Below, piece by piece: positions 1 through 7,637 of a DNA stretch of 64,000 nt (positions are counted from its first letter, which is position 1; every line of letters begins with the position of its first letter). The position numbers were made by a program, and so were the translations under genes. This DNA is from Insolitispirillum peregrinum (GTDB taxonomy: Bacteria; Pseudomonadota; Alphaproteobacteria; Rhodospirillales; Rhodospirillaceae), in contig NZ_FTOA01000002.1 in the NCBI RefSeq assembly GCF_900156605.1, forward strand, positions 434,001 to 498,000, given 5' to 3'. Below the pieces are notes generated by a model. It worked only from the letters and a program-made list of their open reading frames with translations, was not told the origin of the DNA and ran no database searches.

Positions 1-11
1 CCGAACCCCGC

Positions 12-1400
12 CTAATCCTGTCGTGAGACATTTCCCCAGCGATCGACCTGATAGTTCGGTCGCAATGTGGGCAGTTCGCGGCCTTCGGCGGATGGCGGCC
101 AGGACAGGGTCGGCAGCTCGGTCACCGTCACCGGGCCCAGCAACAGCTGGCCGTTCTGGACGCTCATCGGGGTGGTCAGGGTCGGAACGCCGTCCTTCAT
201 TTCGGCCATGCTGTTCAGCACCACCCGGCTGAGGGTCAGGTCGCGGGCGCGCATCAGTTTGCCCTTGTACAAACCGTCAGCGGCTTCGAGGTAGCCCTGC
301 ATCTGGCTGGACAGGGCTCCGACCGGCTGCAGGTGGTCATCAAGGGCGATGGTGCCGGTGGCGGCCAGTTGCAGCGGCGACCAGTTCAGATACAGGCGAT
401 CAAGTTCGGCCACGCCGCCGTCATCGCGCCATTTGCTCATTTTTTCCCGCAGGGACGGGCCACTCCCCAGCAGCCCGAGCAGGCGGCCCTGAATTTCCAG
501 CGAGCGGATCGACGGGCCGATGGGCGGAGCCATATCCGGTGGCAAGCTGGCATCGCGCACGGTCAGCGAGCCTTCATAGGTCGGGGTATGGGAATCGGCC
601 TGTCCCGAAACGGGCAGGGCGCTGCCGACCAGTTCAAACGAGGCGATGACCGCCGGAGCAGCGCCTGATGGTGGCTGGATGGTCAGGTCTTTGGCGCTGA
701 GGGTCAGGGTGTTGACGGTATCTCCCCGCCCGAGTCCCAGCAACAGCGACAGGTCGGTGGCGGTCAGGTCAAAGCTGCGCCCCGAAGCCAGCGTCAGGGT
801 GGTTTTGCCCTGTGGATGAATCCGGACTTCGTTGCGGCCCCAGGCTTTGCCTTCCAGCCGCAGGGTGGCATTGCTCAGGCTCCAGCCGCCCCAGCGCTCG
901 GGGGCCTTGATCGCCACACCGGGAAGGGTACCGATGATTTTCAACGGGAAGCCGGAAATGCTGACTTCGGCATCTTCTCCGCTGGCGGTTTTGGCCCCGA
1001 GGGACCAGTCCTTGTCGCTGTACTCGCCCGCCAGTGCCTCGTGGGCGATGTTGCGAACGGTATGGGCGGCGTTGAACCACAGGACGGTGTAAATCCCCAG
1101 CACCCCCAGCACCATCAGCGGCAGGGTCATCAATACGGCCAGTTGCTTGGTCCGCGACATTTTCTGGCGTCGTTCAAGGTGGGCTTTGGCCTCTTTGGCA
1201 CCGTTGCCTTGTCCTTTGCCGCGGGATGTCCGTTTGGCGTCCTGCGCCATTTCCTCATGGGTACGCGACTTCATTTCCAGCGGAGCATGCAGGGCATCAG
1301 AGTCCGGGCGGCCTTTCCCTGCCGCCTTCGAGGACGGCGGGCTGCCTTTGCCTGCGGCCGCCTTCGGGCTTGCCGATGCTTTCGGTGGTGGCTTGGCCAT
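12..1400 (-). CDS. DUF2125 domain-containing envelope protein
   Basis: The 462-residue product has a basic, Ala/Pro/Lys-rich N-terminus of about 80 residues, one hydrophobic segment near residues 87-108 (QLAVLMTLPLMVLGVLGIYT), then a long soluble beta-rich region that matches the alphaproteobacterial DUF2125 pattern. The topology suggests an inner-membrane-anchored protein with its bulk in the periplasm. The biochemical role of DUF2125 is not known to me. The ATG at 1400 has an AAGGAG sequence eight bases upstream on the minus strand. It is transcribed away from the gamma-glutamylcyclotransferase gene, so the gap of about 100 bases must hold both promoters. The family call rests on the N-terminal anchor plus overall pattern, without a search. 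Confidence 0.75.
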   Translation of the reverse strand: MAKPPPKASASPKAAAGKGSPPSSKAAGKGRPDSDALHAPLEMKSRTHEEMAQDAKRTSRGKGQGNGAKEAKAHLERRQKMSRTKQLAVLMTLPLMVLGVLGIYTVLWFNAAHTVRNIAHEALAGEYSDKDWSLGAKTASGEDAEVSISGFPLKIIGTLPGVAIKAPERWGGWSLSNATLRLEGKAWGRNEVRIHPQGKTTLTLASGRSFDLTATDLSLLLGLGRGDTVNTLTLSAKDLTIQPPSGAAPAVIASFELVGSALPVSGQADSHTPTYEGSLTVRDASLPPDMAPPIGPSIRSLEIQGRLLGLLGSGPSLREKMSKWRDDGGVAELDRLYLNWSPLQLAATGTIALDDHLQPVGALSSQMQGYLEAADGLYKGKLMRARDLTLSRVVLNSMAEMKDGVPTLTTPMSVQNGQLLLGPVTVTELPTLSWPPSAEGRELPTLRPNYQVDRWGNVSRQD

Positions 1401-1507
1401 CTGCCGTGCTCCTTGCGAATCTGTCCCCGGTCATCCTTCTGTTGTCTTACCACGGCTGGCGAAAGAATGTCATGATGCCGCTCTGCGCTGATGGTCCGGG
1501 TGAAAAG

Positions 1508-2104
1508 ATGAGCGTTCCTGATCAATACCAGACAGTTGCCGAGTGGCGGGCGCGCCATGAGCCGGGCGACCTGTGGGTCTTTGCCTACGGTTCGCTGATG
1601 TGGCGGCCCGGCTTTTCCTTTGTCGAGCGGGTACCCGCAGTGCTGCATGGCTGGCACCGGTCGCTGTGCATCCTGTCGATCCAGTATCGCGGAACGCCCG
1701 AGGTTCCCGGGCTGGTGCTGGGGCTGGACCGGGGCGGATCGTGCAAGGGGATTGCCTATCGCGTCGCCGCCGGGGAACGGCAGGCGGCGGCCGAGTATCT
1801 CGACGGGCGTGAATTGCCATCGCGCTGCTACCTGCCCCGCTTTGCCCCCATCCGGTTGACCGACGGGCGTCGGGTTGACAGCTATGTCTATGTCACCGAC
1901 CCGGCGCATCCGCAGTATGGCGGCCACCTGTCGGCCCAGCGGCGGCTGGCGTTGTTGTGTCAGGGGCGGGGGGAACAGGGCAGCAGCCGGGACTATCTGG
2001 CGCAGACGGTCGCCCAGCTGGCGGCGCTGGGGGTCCGGGACGGACTGTTGCAACGAACGCTGGCAGCGGTTGATGCATCGCTGGCTTCCGGCTTATCCTG
2101 CTGA
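1508..2104 (+). CDS. gamma-glutamylcyclotransferase (ChaC-like)
   Basis: The protein opens with the family signature DLWVFAYGSLMWRPGF, where YGSL forms the substrate/5-oxoproline pocket, followed by the conserved LHGWHRSLC and GLVLGLDRGG stretches typical of ChaC proteins. It should release 5-oxoproline from gamma-glutamyl peptides, most likely glutathione, in the cytosol. At 198 residues it is the normal ChaC size. I chose the ATG at 1508 because it gives the usual short lead before the signature; in-frame ATGs at 1472 and 1475 are possible and the open frame extends further without looking coding. The next gene starts 47 bases downstream on the same strand. Confidence 0.85.
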   Translation: MSVPDQYQTVAEWRARHEPGDLWVFAYGSLMWRPGFSFVERVPAVLHGWHRSLCILSIQYRGTPEVPGLVLGLDRGGSCKGIAYRVAAGERQAAAEYLDGRELPSRCYLPRFAPIRLTDGRRVDSYVYVTDPAHPQYGGHLSAQRRLALLCQGRGEQGSSRDYLAQTVAQLAALGVRDGLLQRTLAAVDASLASGLSC

Positions 2105-2151
2105 GAACAGAGACAAGAAATGCTCTTGAGGGAAATCACCGGAGGCTTCTG

Positions 2152-3000
2152 ATGCCACAGCTTGCCCTGCTGGTCATTGACGGTACCCCGCGAACCGCCC
2201 GCCGGACGGCTCATCTGGAAGCCGTTGGGGGAGGCGGTGCCGCGCAGGTTCTGCTGGAGACCCTCGACCGGTTATGTCCACAGGCGGTGTTGACCGTTTT
2301 GCGGGCGGGGGACGGGCAAGAGCTGCCTGCGGGGTTGGCGCTGAACAGCTTTAACGGTATCCTGTGGACAGGAACTGATCTCAGCGTGTGTGAAAGCCCG
2401 GATTCGCCCCTGATCGCCCAGCATCTGGCGCTGATGCGGGCCTGTGCCCAGGCCGGGGTGCCGGTGTTCGGCTCTGGCTGGGGGATGCATCTGGCGGTGG
2501 TCGCGTTGGGCGGCGAAGTCACCCGTAATCCGTTACGGCGTGAATTCCCGCTGGCACGCAAGATTCAGCTGACCCAGTGCGGGGTGACTCATCCGGTGTT
2601 CGCCGGACGCACCCAGTCCTATGACGCTTTTGCGTTGCATGCCGATGTGATTGAAGCCTTGCCGCTGGGGTCGCTGATTCTGGCCTACAACCGGACCGGC
2701 GGGGTGCAGGCAGTGGAAATTCCGCTGCCGGGGGGCAGCACCTTTTGCGGGGTGCAGTATCTGCCGGAATTCGATCTGCGCGAGATGGCCTCCTATGCCA
2801 CCTTGCATCAGGACGACCTGATTGATGAGGGGCTGTTTGCCGATTCGGGGCAGGTGGCGGCCTTTTCCCGCCGGGCCATTGAATGTCAGGTCAGCGAACG
2901 GGCTGATCTGCTGGTGGCGCTGGGCCTTGATGATGACATCCTGCGCGATGATATCCGGCAGCAGGATCTGGCCAGCTGGTTGGCGATGATACACCGCTGA
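2152..3000 (+). CDS. class I glutamine amidotransferase-like protein with degenerate active site
   Basis: The 282-residue protein resembles GMP-synthase-like class I amidotransferases: FNGILWTGTDLSV near residues 67-79, GVPVFGSGWGMHLA near 102-115, a NPLRREFPLARKI segment, and FCGVQYLPEFDL near 198-209. In active relatives the elbow reads GSCWG and the later motif GVQYHPE. Here the nucleophile position 109 is Gly instead of Cys and position 204 is Leu instead of His; only Glu206 of the triad remains. It is therefore unlikely to hydrolyse glutamine. A GGAGG lies six bases before the ATG. The fold call is confident; function is unknown, perhaps binding or regulatory. Confidence 0.8.
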   Translation: MPQLALLVIDGTPRTARRTAHLEAVGGGGAAQVLLETLDRLCPQAVLTVLRAGDGQELPAGLALNSFNGILWTGTDLSVCESPDSPLIAQHLALMRACAQAGVPVFGSGWGMHLAVVALGGEVTRNPLRREFPLARKIQLTQCGVTHPVFAGRTQSYDAFALHADVIEALPLGSLILAYNRTGGVQAVEIPLPGGSTFCGVQYLPEFDLREMASYATLHQDDLIDEGLFADSGQVAAFSRRAIECQVSERADLLVALGLDDDILRDDIRQQDLASWLAMIHR

Positions 3001-3047
3001 TCGCCTGCGGTTCGGTACGGGGCCGCTTGCAGCGAAAGGACGGACCG

Positions 3048-4322
3048 ATGGGACGCCATGGTGTGACGGTGCTTGCTTTGGTCGTGGTTCTGGCGGGGTT
3101 TGCCTTGCCTGTCCGGGCGGCAGGGGATCTCCGTCCGGGAACGGTGCTGCGGGTCGATCCGGCCACCGTGCCGTCACCCTATGCCGGTGTCAGCATCGCC
3201 AACAGCCCGGAAAAAATTGCCCGCACAGCGGCCATGATGCCGCGTGTGGCCGATGGCTGGCAGGTTTCCCTGTTTGCCTCGGCCCTGCTGCATGCCCGCT
3301 GGCTGGCGGTGGCCCCGGATGGGGCGGTGCTGGTCAGTGAGTCTGCTGCCGGGCGGGTGACCATTCTGCGGGATGGCAACCACGACGGCGAGGCCGAGGA
3401 GCAGCAGGTTCTGGCCGAAGGGCTGGTGCGTCCGCATGGTCTGGCCTTTGCCCATGGTGGTGTCTACATCGCCGATACGCGGGCGGTGTGGTTCGCGCCC
3501 TATCCGGTCGAAACCCTGCCGGTGTCCCTGCATCAGGTCACCCCCGATGGGGCGCTGGGCAGTGGCGATGGTCACTGGACGCGGACGCTGGCGGTTTCGC
3601 CGGATCAGAGCACCCTGTACGTCGCCATTGGCTCGCGCAGCAACATCAGCGAAGACCCCTTGCCGCGGGCATCGGTGCAGGCGTTCACCCTGTCCGGGGA
3701 CGGGCGCGAGGCTCGGGAGCAGCGAACCTGGGCCAGCGGGCTGCGCAACCCGGTCGGGTTGGCCTTTCAGCCGGGAACCGGGCACTTGTGGACGGTGGTC
3801 AATGAGCGGGATGGGCTGGGCGACGGGCTGGTGCCGGATTATCTGGCCCGGCTGGAGGAGGGCAGCTTTTTTGGCTGGCCGTACAGCTATACCGGCTCCC
3901 ATCCGCAACCGGATTTGCCTGCCGTGCGCCGCCCGGCCCCGGAGGTGGCGGCGCTGATCGCGCGGGCGGTGGTGCCTCCGCTGCTGTTTGCCAGTCATTC
4001 GGCTCCGCTGGGGCTGGTGTTTGACCGCAGCGGGGATGCCATTGTGGCCTTGCATGGCTCATGGAATGCCGAAGCTCCGCGTGGCTACATGGTGGTGCGG
4101 GTGCCATTCCGCGATGGTGCCCCGGTCGGCGATTATCAGGTGCTGGTCAGCGGGTTCCGGCTGGGGGACAGCCCCGACGGGGCGGCGCGCGTCTGGGGGC
4201 GTCCGGTCGGGTTGGTGTGGGCGGCAGACGGGGCGTTGCTGGTGTCCGATGATGTCGGGCAAACCATCTGGCGGGTGAGCCGTAAAGACGGCGGTACCGT
4301 GGGCGGGAAGGCTGGAAGATAA
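3048..4322 (+). CDS. secreted PQQ-type sugar/sorbosone dehydrogenase-like beta-propeller
   Basis: The product starts with a clear Sec signal peptide (MGRHGVTVLALVVVLAGFAL then a PVRA-A cleavage region) and continues as a six-bladed propeller of the glucose/sorbosone dehydrogenase family. Family features are VSESAAGRVTILRDGN, a long stretch containing LAVSPDQSTLYVAIGS, GLRNPVGLAFQP followed by NERDGLGDGLVPDYL, and GSWNAEAPRGYMVVRV near the end. Such enzymes oxidise sugars or sugar aldehydes with PQQ in the periplasm, but the substrate cannot be predicted. I chose the ATG at 3048 with AAAGGA seven bases upstream over the TTG at 3027. It lies 47 bases after the amidotransferase-like gene, so they may be co-transcribed. 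Confidence 0.8.
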   Translation: MGRHGVTVLALVVVLAGFALPVRAAGDLRPGTVLRVDPATVPSPYAGVSIANSPEKIARTAAMMPRVADGWQVSLFASALLHARWLAVAPDGAVLVSESAAGRVTILRDGNHDGEAEEQQVLAEGLVRPHGLAFAHGGVYIADTRAVWFAPYPVETLPVSLHQVTPDGALGSGDGHWTRTLAVSPDQSTLYVAIGSRSNISEDPLPRASVQAFTLSGDGREAREQRTWASGLRNPVGLAFQPGTGHLWTVVNERDGLGDGLVPDYLARLEEGSFFGWPYSYTGSHPQPDLPAVRRPAPEVAALIARAVVPPLLFASHSAPLGLVFDRSGDAIVALHGSWNAEAPRGYMVVRVPFRDGAPVGDYQVLVSGFRLGDSPDGAARVWGRPVGLVWAADGALLVSDDVGQTIWRVSRKDGGTVGGKAGR

Positions 4323-4345
4323 TCGGCTGTGGCCGCCTGTGGCGC

Positions 4346-4891
4346 TCAGGCCGGAGTGATCATGATTTCCAACTGGTCGTCGGGGCCGAGCTGCTGCAAC
4401 AGGCTGCGGACATCCTCCACCGCCAGCGCCACACAGCCTTCGGTCGGCAGATAGCCGGGGCGGGCGACGTGCAGGAAAATGGCACTGCCCAGACCGGGCT
4501 GGGGTGGATCATCGTTGTGCCCCAACACCAGCACCAGATCATACAGGTGATCATCACGCCACAGCCGTTCATGGCTGGCAGCATGGGGAAGCGTGACCAG
4601 TCGGTTGTATGCCGGGTCTGCCGGATCATCGCACCAGCCCATGGCCGGGGTGATGGCGGTGACGGGCAGGCAGGTTTGCGGAGTCGGCTGGTGATCGGGG
4701 CGGTAAAAGACTTGCCGCAAAGGGTAGCGCCCGATGGGAGAGGCGCCATCGCCTTCACGCTTGTCAGCAGCGGGCTTCAGGCCCCCTTTTCCCACAGCGC
4801 AGCGGAAGGTTCTGCCACGATGACGGATCTCCCCCTGCCGGGCGTCGGGGCTGGTGGCGATCACCAGAATGTCGTGCGGCTGATCCGGCAT
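4346..4891 (-). CDS. L,D-transpeptidase (YkuD) family protein
   Basis: The 181-residue protein contains the YkuD catalytic signature: IFLHVARPGYLPTEGCVAL supplies the His, the Gly-Cys nucleophile pair and the preceding Thr in place of the usual Ser. Upstream, KREGDGASPIGRYPL matches the strand pattern seen in this family, as does the GHNDDP loop. Members cross-link peptidoglycan 3-3 or attach proteins to it. No signal peptide or membrane segment is visible, which is common in the short alphaproteobacterial branch of the family but leaves export unexplained. It is 14 bases downstream of the next gene on the same strand and probably shares its transcript. Confidence 0.8.
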   Translation of the reverse strand: MPDQPHDILVIATSPDARQGEIRHRGRTFRCAVGKGGLKPAADKREGDGASPIGRYPLRQVFYRPDHQPTPQTCLPVTAITPAMGWCDDPADPAYNRLVTLPHAASHERLWRDDHLYDLVLVLGHNDDPPQPGLGSAIFLHVARPGYLPTEGCVALAVEDVRSLLQQLGPDDQLEIMITPA

Positions 4892-4905
4892 CCGGCGGGC
4901 AGGCC

Positions 4906-6417
4906 CTATTCAACCGTGTTGATCGGCGTGGGGGCGTTGGTGGCAACGGTGGCATTGCCCCCCGTCAGGGCACCGGTTTTCTGATAGCTGGAATAGGCCT
5001 TCTGCACCGCCTGATCATACCAGCCGGGCAACTGGGTCGGAGTCGCGGCAGACGTTGTTGAAGCCGGTGTTGCCGGAGCCGTGGCGGTTGTCTGTACCCC
5101 CGGCTGGGTGGTGGCCGCTGTCTGGCTATAGCTGGCCGCCGCCGCGCTGGCGGTCGGGGTTGATCCCCCGCCCATGCCTGCGGGCATGATGGCGGTGCCC
5201 ATCTCCGCCGAGTCGGCGGCTGACATGGCCTTGCGGCGCTGGGCGCGGGCGGTCTTGTCGGCGCTGGCTTTCTGGGCAGCGGTGGTCTTTTCGGTTCCGG
5301 CAAAGGACGGGTGCTGATTGGGCTCCAGTCCCTGCGCCTGCATTGCCTTGTAGAGGGCGTCGGGCGATGGCTGGGATGATCCGGCCGGGACGGTACCGTC
5401 CTGCGGGGCCAGCACACCCATCGGCAGGGTGGCGTTGCCCATCGGGACCGCATCGGGTGCCGCCCCCGCGTTGACAGCGGTTTCGCCGCCCAGCGTCAAC
5501 GGCATGGAGGCGGCGGTTGCTGCGCTGGTGCTCGGGGCTGCGGCAGGCGTGCGGTAGGAGGTCGGTGTCGATTGGCGCAGGTCGGGCTTGTTGATGGTGG
5601 GATATTCGCTTTCGACCCGGATATGCTTGACGTCGGCTGTCCGGGTGTCGCGGGTGCGGTTCAGGGCAAACCGCCGCCCTTGCGGGGGGGCCTGCGAGGC
5701 ATCAGCCTGTTGCTCTTGCCCCTGAACGGCATGGGCGGCGGCGTGCTTTTCCGGCGACAGCGAGGTGGCGGTCAGCGGCTTTGCGGCGGGGACTGTGAGC
5801 GGCTGGGCTTGCCCAAAGGTGGCTTCGGCGGTGGTGGTCGCGCCGGTCTGCGGGGCCTGGGACTGCTGTTCGGCAGGCAGGGTGACATCAACGCGGCCCT
5901 TGCCGACACGCGGTATCGCGGTCCCTGCGGGGGGAATCATGTTATAGGCCGATTCGCTGTTGTCGGTGCCGCTGCTGATCGCCGCCGTTGCGGTGGATGC
6001 TGTGCTGCCGTCGCCGTCGACCATTGCCAGCATGTGTTCGTCGATATGCTTGCCGGTGGTCTGATTGATCCCGACATCGACCAGTGCCACCGCTGCCCCG
6101 ATCGGTCCGCCCAGCAGGGCACCGCCAACCACGCGCGAGACATCCTTGATGCTGTCGCCGGTGATTTCGCGGTAGATGGTCGAGACAATCGGGATGTGCT
6201 GCAACGGGTTCACCATGTCCAGGACATCCCAGAACGAGAACGCGTCGTCTTCGCTGTTGGTGACGGCTTCGCCGTTCGGGCTGGCGGCGTCTGCACCAGA
6301 AACCGCAGCGGATGCCGGGGAGTTGGCAGGCACTTTCTGGGGTCCGGCATCCGGTGTCATTGCTGACAGCGGCATCGGTTCCATACCATTGGCAGAAACG
6401 TAGGATGTAACGCTCAT
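4906..6417 (-). CDS. hypothetical protein with a short conserved N-terminal region and long Ala/Thr/Pro low-complexity tail
   Basis: This 503-residue protein has one ordered-looking region at about residues 58-130 (DDAFSFWDVLDMVNPLQHIP, then IVSTIYREITGDSI, then VVGGALLGGPIGAAVALVDV), resembling a region I recall from uncharacterised Rhodospirillales proteins. The Gly/Ala-rich hydrophobic stretch at 97-115 could insert in a membrane or form a glycine-zipper helix. Everything after about residue 140 is low-complexity sequence rich in Ala, Thr, Pro, Ser and Gln, consistent with a disordered or surface-exposed tail. There is no signal peptide. An AAGGG precedes the ATG. The gene lies just upstream of the L,D-transpeptidase-like gene, which hints at an envelope role, but no function can be assigned. 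Confidence 0.65.
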   Translation of the reverse strand: MSVTSYVSANGMEPMPLSAMTPDAGPQKVPANSPASAAVSGADAASPNGEAVTNSEDDAFSFWDVLDMVNPLQHIPIVSTIYREITGDSIKDVSRVVGGALLGGPIGAAVALVDVGINQTTGKHIDEHMLAMVDGDGSTASTATAAISSGTDNSESAYNMIPPAGTAIPRVGKGRVDVTLPAEQQSQAPQTGATTTAEATFGQAQPLTVPAAKPLTATSLSPEKHAAAHAVQGQEQQADASQAPPQGRRFALNRTRDTRTADVKHIRVESEYPTINKPDLRQSTPTSYRTPAAAPSTSAATAASMPLTLGGETAVNAGAAPDAVPMGNATLPMGVLAPQDGTVPAGSSQPSPDALYKAMQAQGLEPNQHPSFAGTEKTTAAQKASADKTARAQRRKAMSAADSAEMGTAIMPAGMGGGSTPTASAAAASYSQTAATTQPGVQTTATAPATPASTTSAATPTQLPGWYDQAVQKAYSSYQKTGALTGGNATVATNAPTPINTVE

Positions 6418-6465
6418 GGTACCCTTCTACGCTGGTGGAGCCGGACCGGATGCGAACGACCGGAA

Positions 6466-6487
6466 GGACAGGGCGCAGACCCTGTCC
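6466..6487 (-). terminator. possible transcription-end hairpin behind uppP
   Basis: An 8-bp perfect stem, GGACAGGG and CCCTGTCC, with a 6-base loop lies between the uppP stop and the start of the 503-residue gene on the minus strand. There is no U-tract on either side, so factor-independent termination is doubtful; it may only be an mRNA-end structure. Confidence 0.3.
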
Positions 6488-6520
6488 CCCCAGTGTAGCG
6501 GGCGAACCCTTTAAGGCTCG

Positions 6521-7333
6521 TTAAACCTGTACCCAGCCATAGCTGAGGGCAATCAGGAAAATACCGAACACCACCCGGTACAGCACGAACGGGGTAAAGC
6601 TGGCCCGTTTCAGCCAGGACATCAGGATGGTGATGGTGATCAGCGCCGAGACAAAGGACAGGGCGACGGCGATCAGGGCGGTCTGGGTCATCACCGGATC
6701 ACCGGCTTCATAGATGTCCTTGCCCGCCAGTACACCGGCCCCGACGATGGTCGGGATGGACAGCAGCATCGAGAAGCGGGCGGCATCCGACCGTTCATAA
6801 CCCAGGGCACGGGCGGCAGTCATGGTGATGCCCGAGCGCGAGGTGCCGGGCAGCAGGGCCAACACCTGCGATGCGCCGATGGCGATGGCATCAAACCACG
6901 GCATGTGTTCCATGCGCTTGACGGTCAGGCTCATCACGTCGGCCAGCCACAGGACGATCCCCCACAGCAGCATCGACCAGCCGATGATCGTCACCGAGCG
7001 GAAGAACTCTTCACCCAGCAGCTTTTTGGCGGCAAAGCCGCAGATCACCACCGGAATGGTGCCGACAATCAATTGCCAGAACAGCCGGGCACCGGGGTCC
7101 TTGCGCCCGCGCAGCGACCGGCCAAGGCCGACCAGCATCGCCCAGATGTCACGCCACAGGTACAGGACCACCGCCCCGAGGGTACCGACGTGAACGGCGA
7201 TGTCCATGTCCTGCCCCTGATCGGGCCAGTGGGTCAGGACGGGCACCAGCACCAGATGGCCGGACGAGCTGATGGGCAGGAATTCCGTGATCCCTTGCAC
7301 CAGGGCAAGCACAAAGATTTGCAGGAAAGGCAC
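6521..7333 (-). CDS. uppP: undecaprenyl-diphosphatase UppP (BacA)
   Basis: This polytopic membrane protein carries both UppP signatures: GITEFLPISSSGHLVL near the N-terminus and LPGTSRSGITMTAARALG in the centre, which supply the catalytic Glu, Ser and Arg residues. It recycles undecaprenyl pyrophosphate to the monophosphate carrier for peptidoglycan and surface polysaccharide synthesis at the inner membrane. I prefer the GTG at 7333 (GGAG six bases upstream, 270 residues, the usual length); the ATG at 7378 would add 15 residues but has no ribosome-binding site. It diverges from gltD, and the gap between them holds a long inverted repeat. Bacitracin tolerance is the classical phenotype. Confidence 0.93.
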   Translation of the reverse strand: MPFLQIFVLALVQGITEFLPISSSGHLVLVPVLTHWPDQGQDMDIAVHVGTLGAVVLYLWRDIWAMLVGLGRSLRGRKDPGARLFWQLIVGTIPVVICGFAAKKLLGEEFFRSVTIIGWSMLLWGIVLWLADVMSLTVKRMEHMPWFDAIAIGASQVLALLPGTSRSGITMTAARALGYERSDAARFSMLLSIPTIVGAGVLAGKDIYEAGDPVMTQTALIAVALSFVSALITITILMSWLKRASFTPFVLYRVVFGIFLIALSYGWVQV

Positions 7334-7404
7334 CGGACGCTCCGCAGCTGACGTGGTGTAGAGGACTGTTTTTACCATTCTTATGGTTTTGCGCCATAGT
7401 TACA

Positions 7405-7517
7405 AAATAGGTATGATTTGTTTACTATTTCCTCCCTCCCTTGTCGGGGGTGGGGGGAGGGGGTGGGCGTAAAAAGGTGATCACGTCTCGAAAATAGTAA
7501 ACATAGTTGACCTATTT
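7405..7517. promoter_or_regulatory. long-spaced inverted repeat in the uppP/gltD divergent region
   Basis: Two elements of about 26 bases, at 7405-7430 and 7491-7517, are inverted copies of each other: AAATAGGT, seven variable bases, then GTTTACTATTT. The variable spacers differ while the two arms match, as expected of a bipartite protein-binding site rather than a random duplication. Each copy faces the gene it precedes in the same way (AAATAGTAAAC-N7-ACCTATTT reading toward uppP and toward gltD). The right copy overlaps a TTGACC sequence at 7507-7512 that could be a -35 box. I do not recognise the motif. Confidence 0.55.
7446..7467 (+). other. G-quadruplex-type tract upstream of gltD
   Basis: The plus strand reads G5-T-G6-A-G5-T-G3, four G-runs separated by single bases, which fits the strictest G-quadruplex rule. 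It sits almost exactly midway between the two arms of the inverted repeat. Folding of single-stranded DNA or of a gltD leader transcript starting upstream could affect expression; whether it folds in the cell is inference. Confidence 0.6.
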
Positions 7518-7539
7518 CCCGATTTTTCCTTGAAATAGG
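7511..7539. repeat. CCTATTTC/GAAATAGG hairpin
   Basis: CCTATTTC at 7511-7518 pairs with GAAATAGG at 7532-7539 across 13 bases. It reuses the AAATAGG half of the larger inverted repeat, so this promoter region holds three AAATAGG boxes. Confidence 0.45.
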
Positions 7540-7637
7540 CCAATTCCAGGCGTAAGAGGAGAAGGTAAGCGAGGCCCGCGCACGAGCCCGCCACAAGAAT
7601 GTCGTATCGTCTCTGGAACACCTGAGGAGGCCGACGG

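Noticed and set aside
7381-7596. A 71-codon minus-strand frame in the uppP/gltD gap
   Set aside because: It covers the inverted repeat and G tract, has no coding signature, and its translation is dictated by those repeats.
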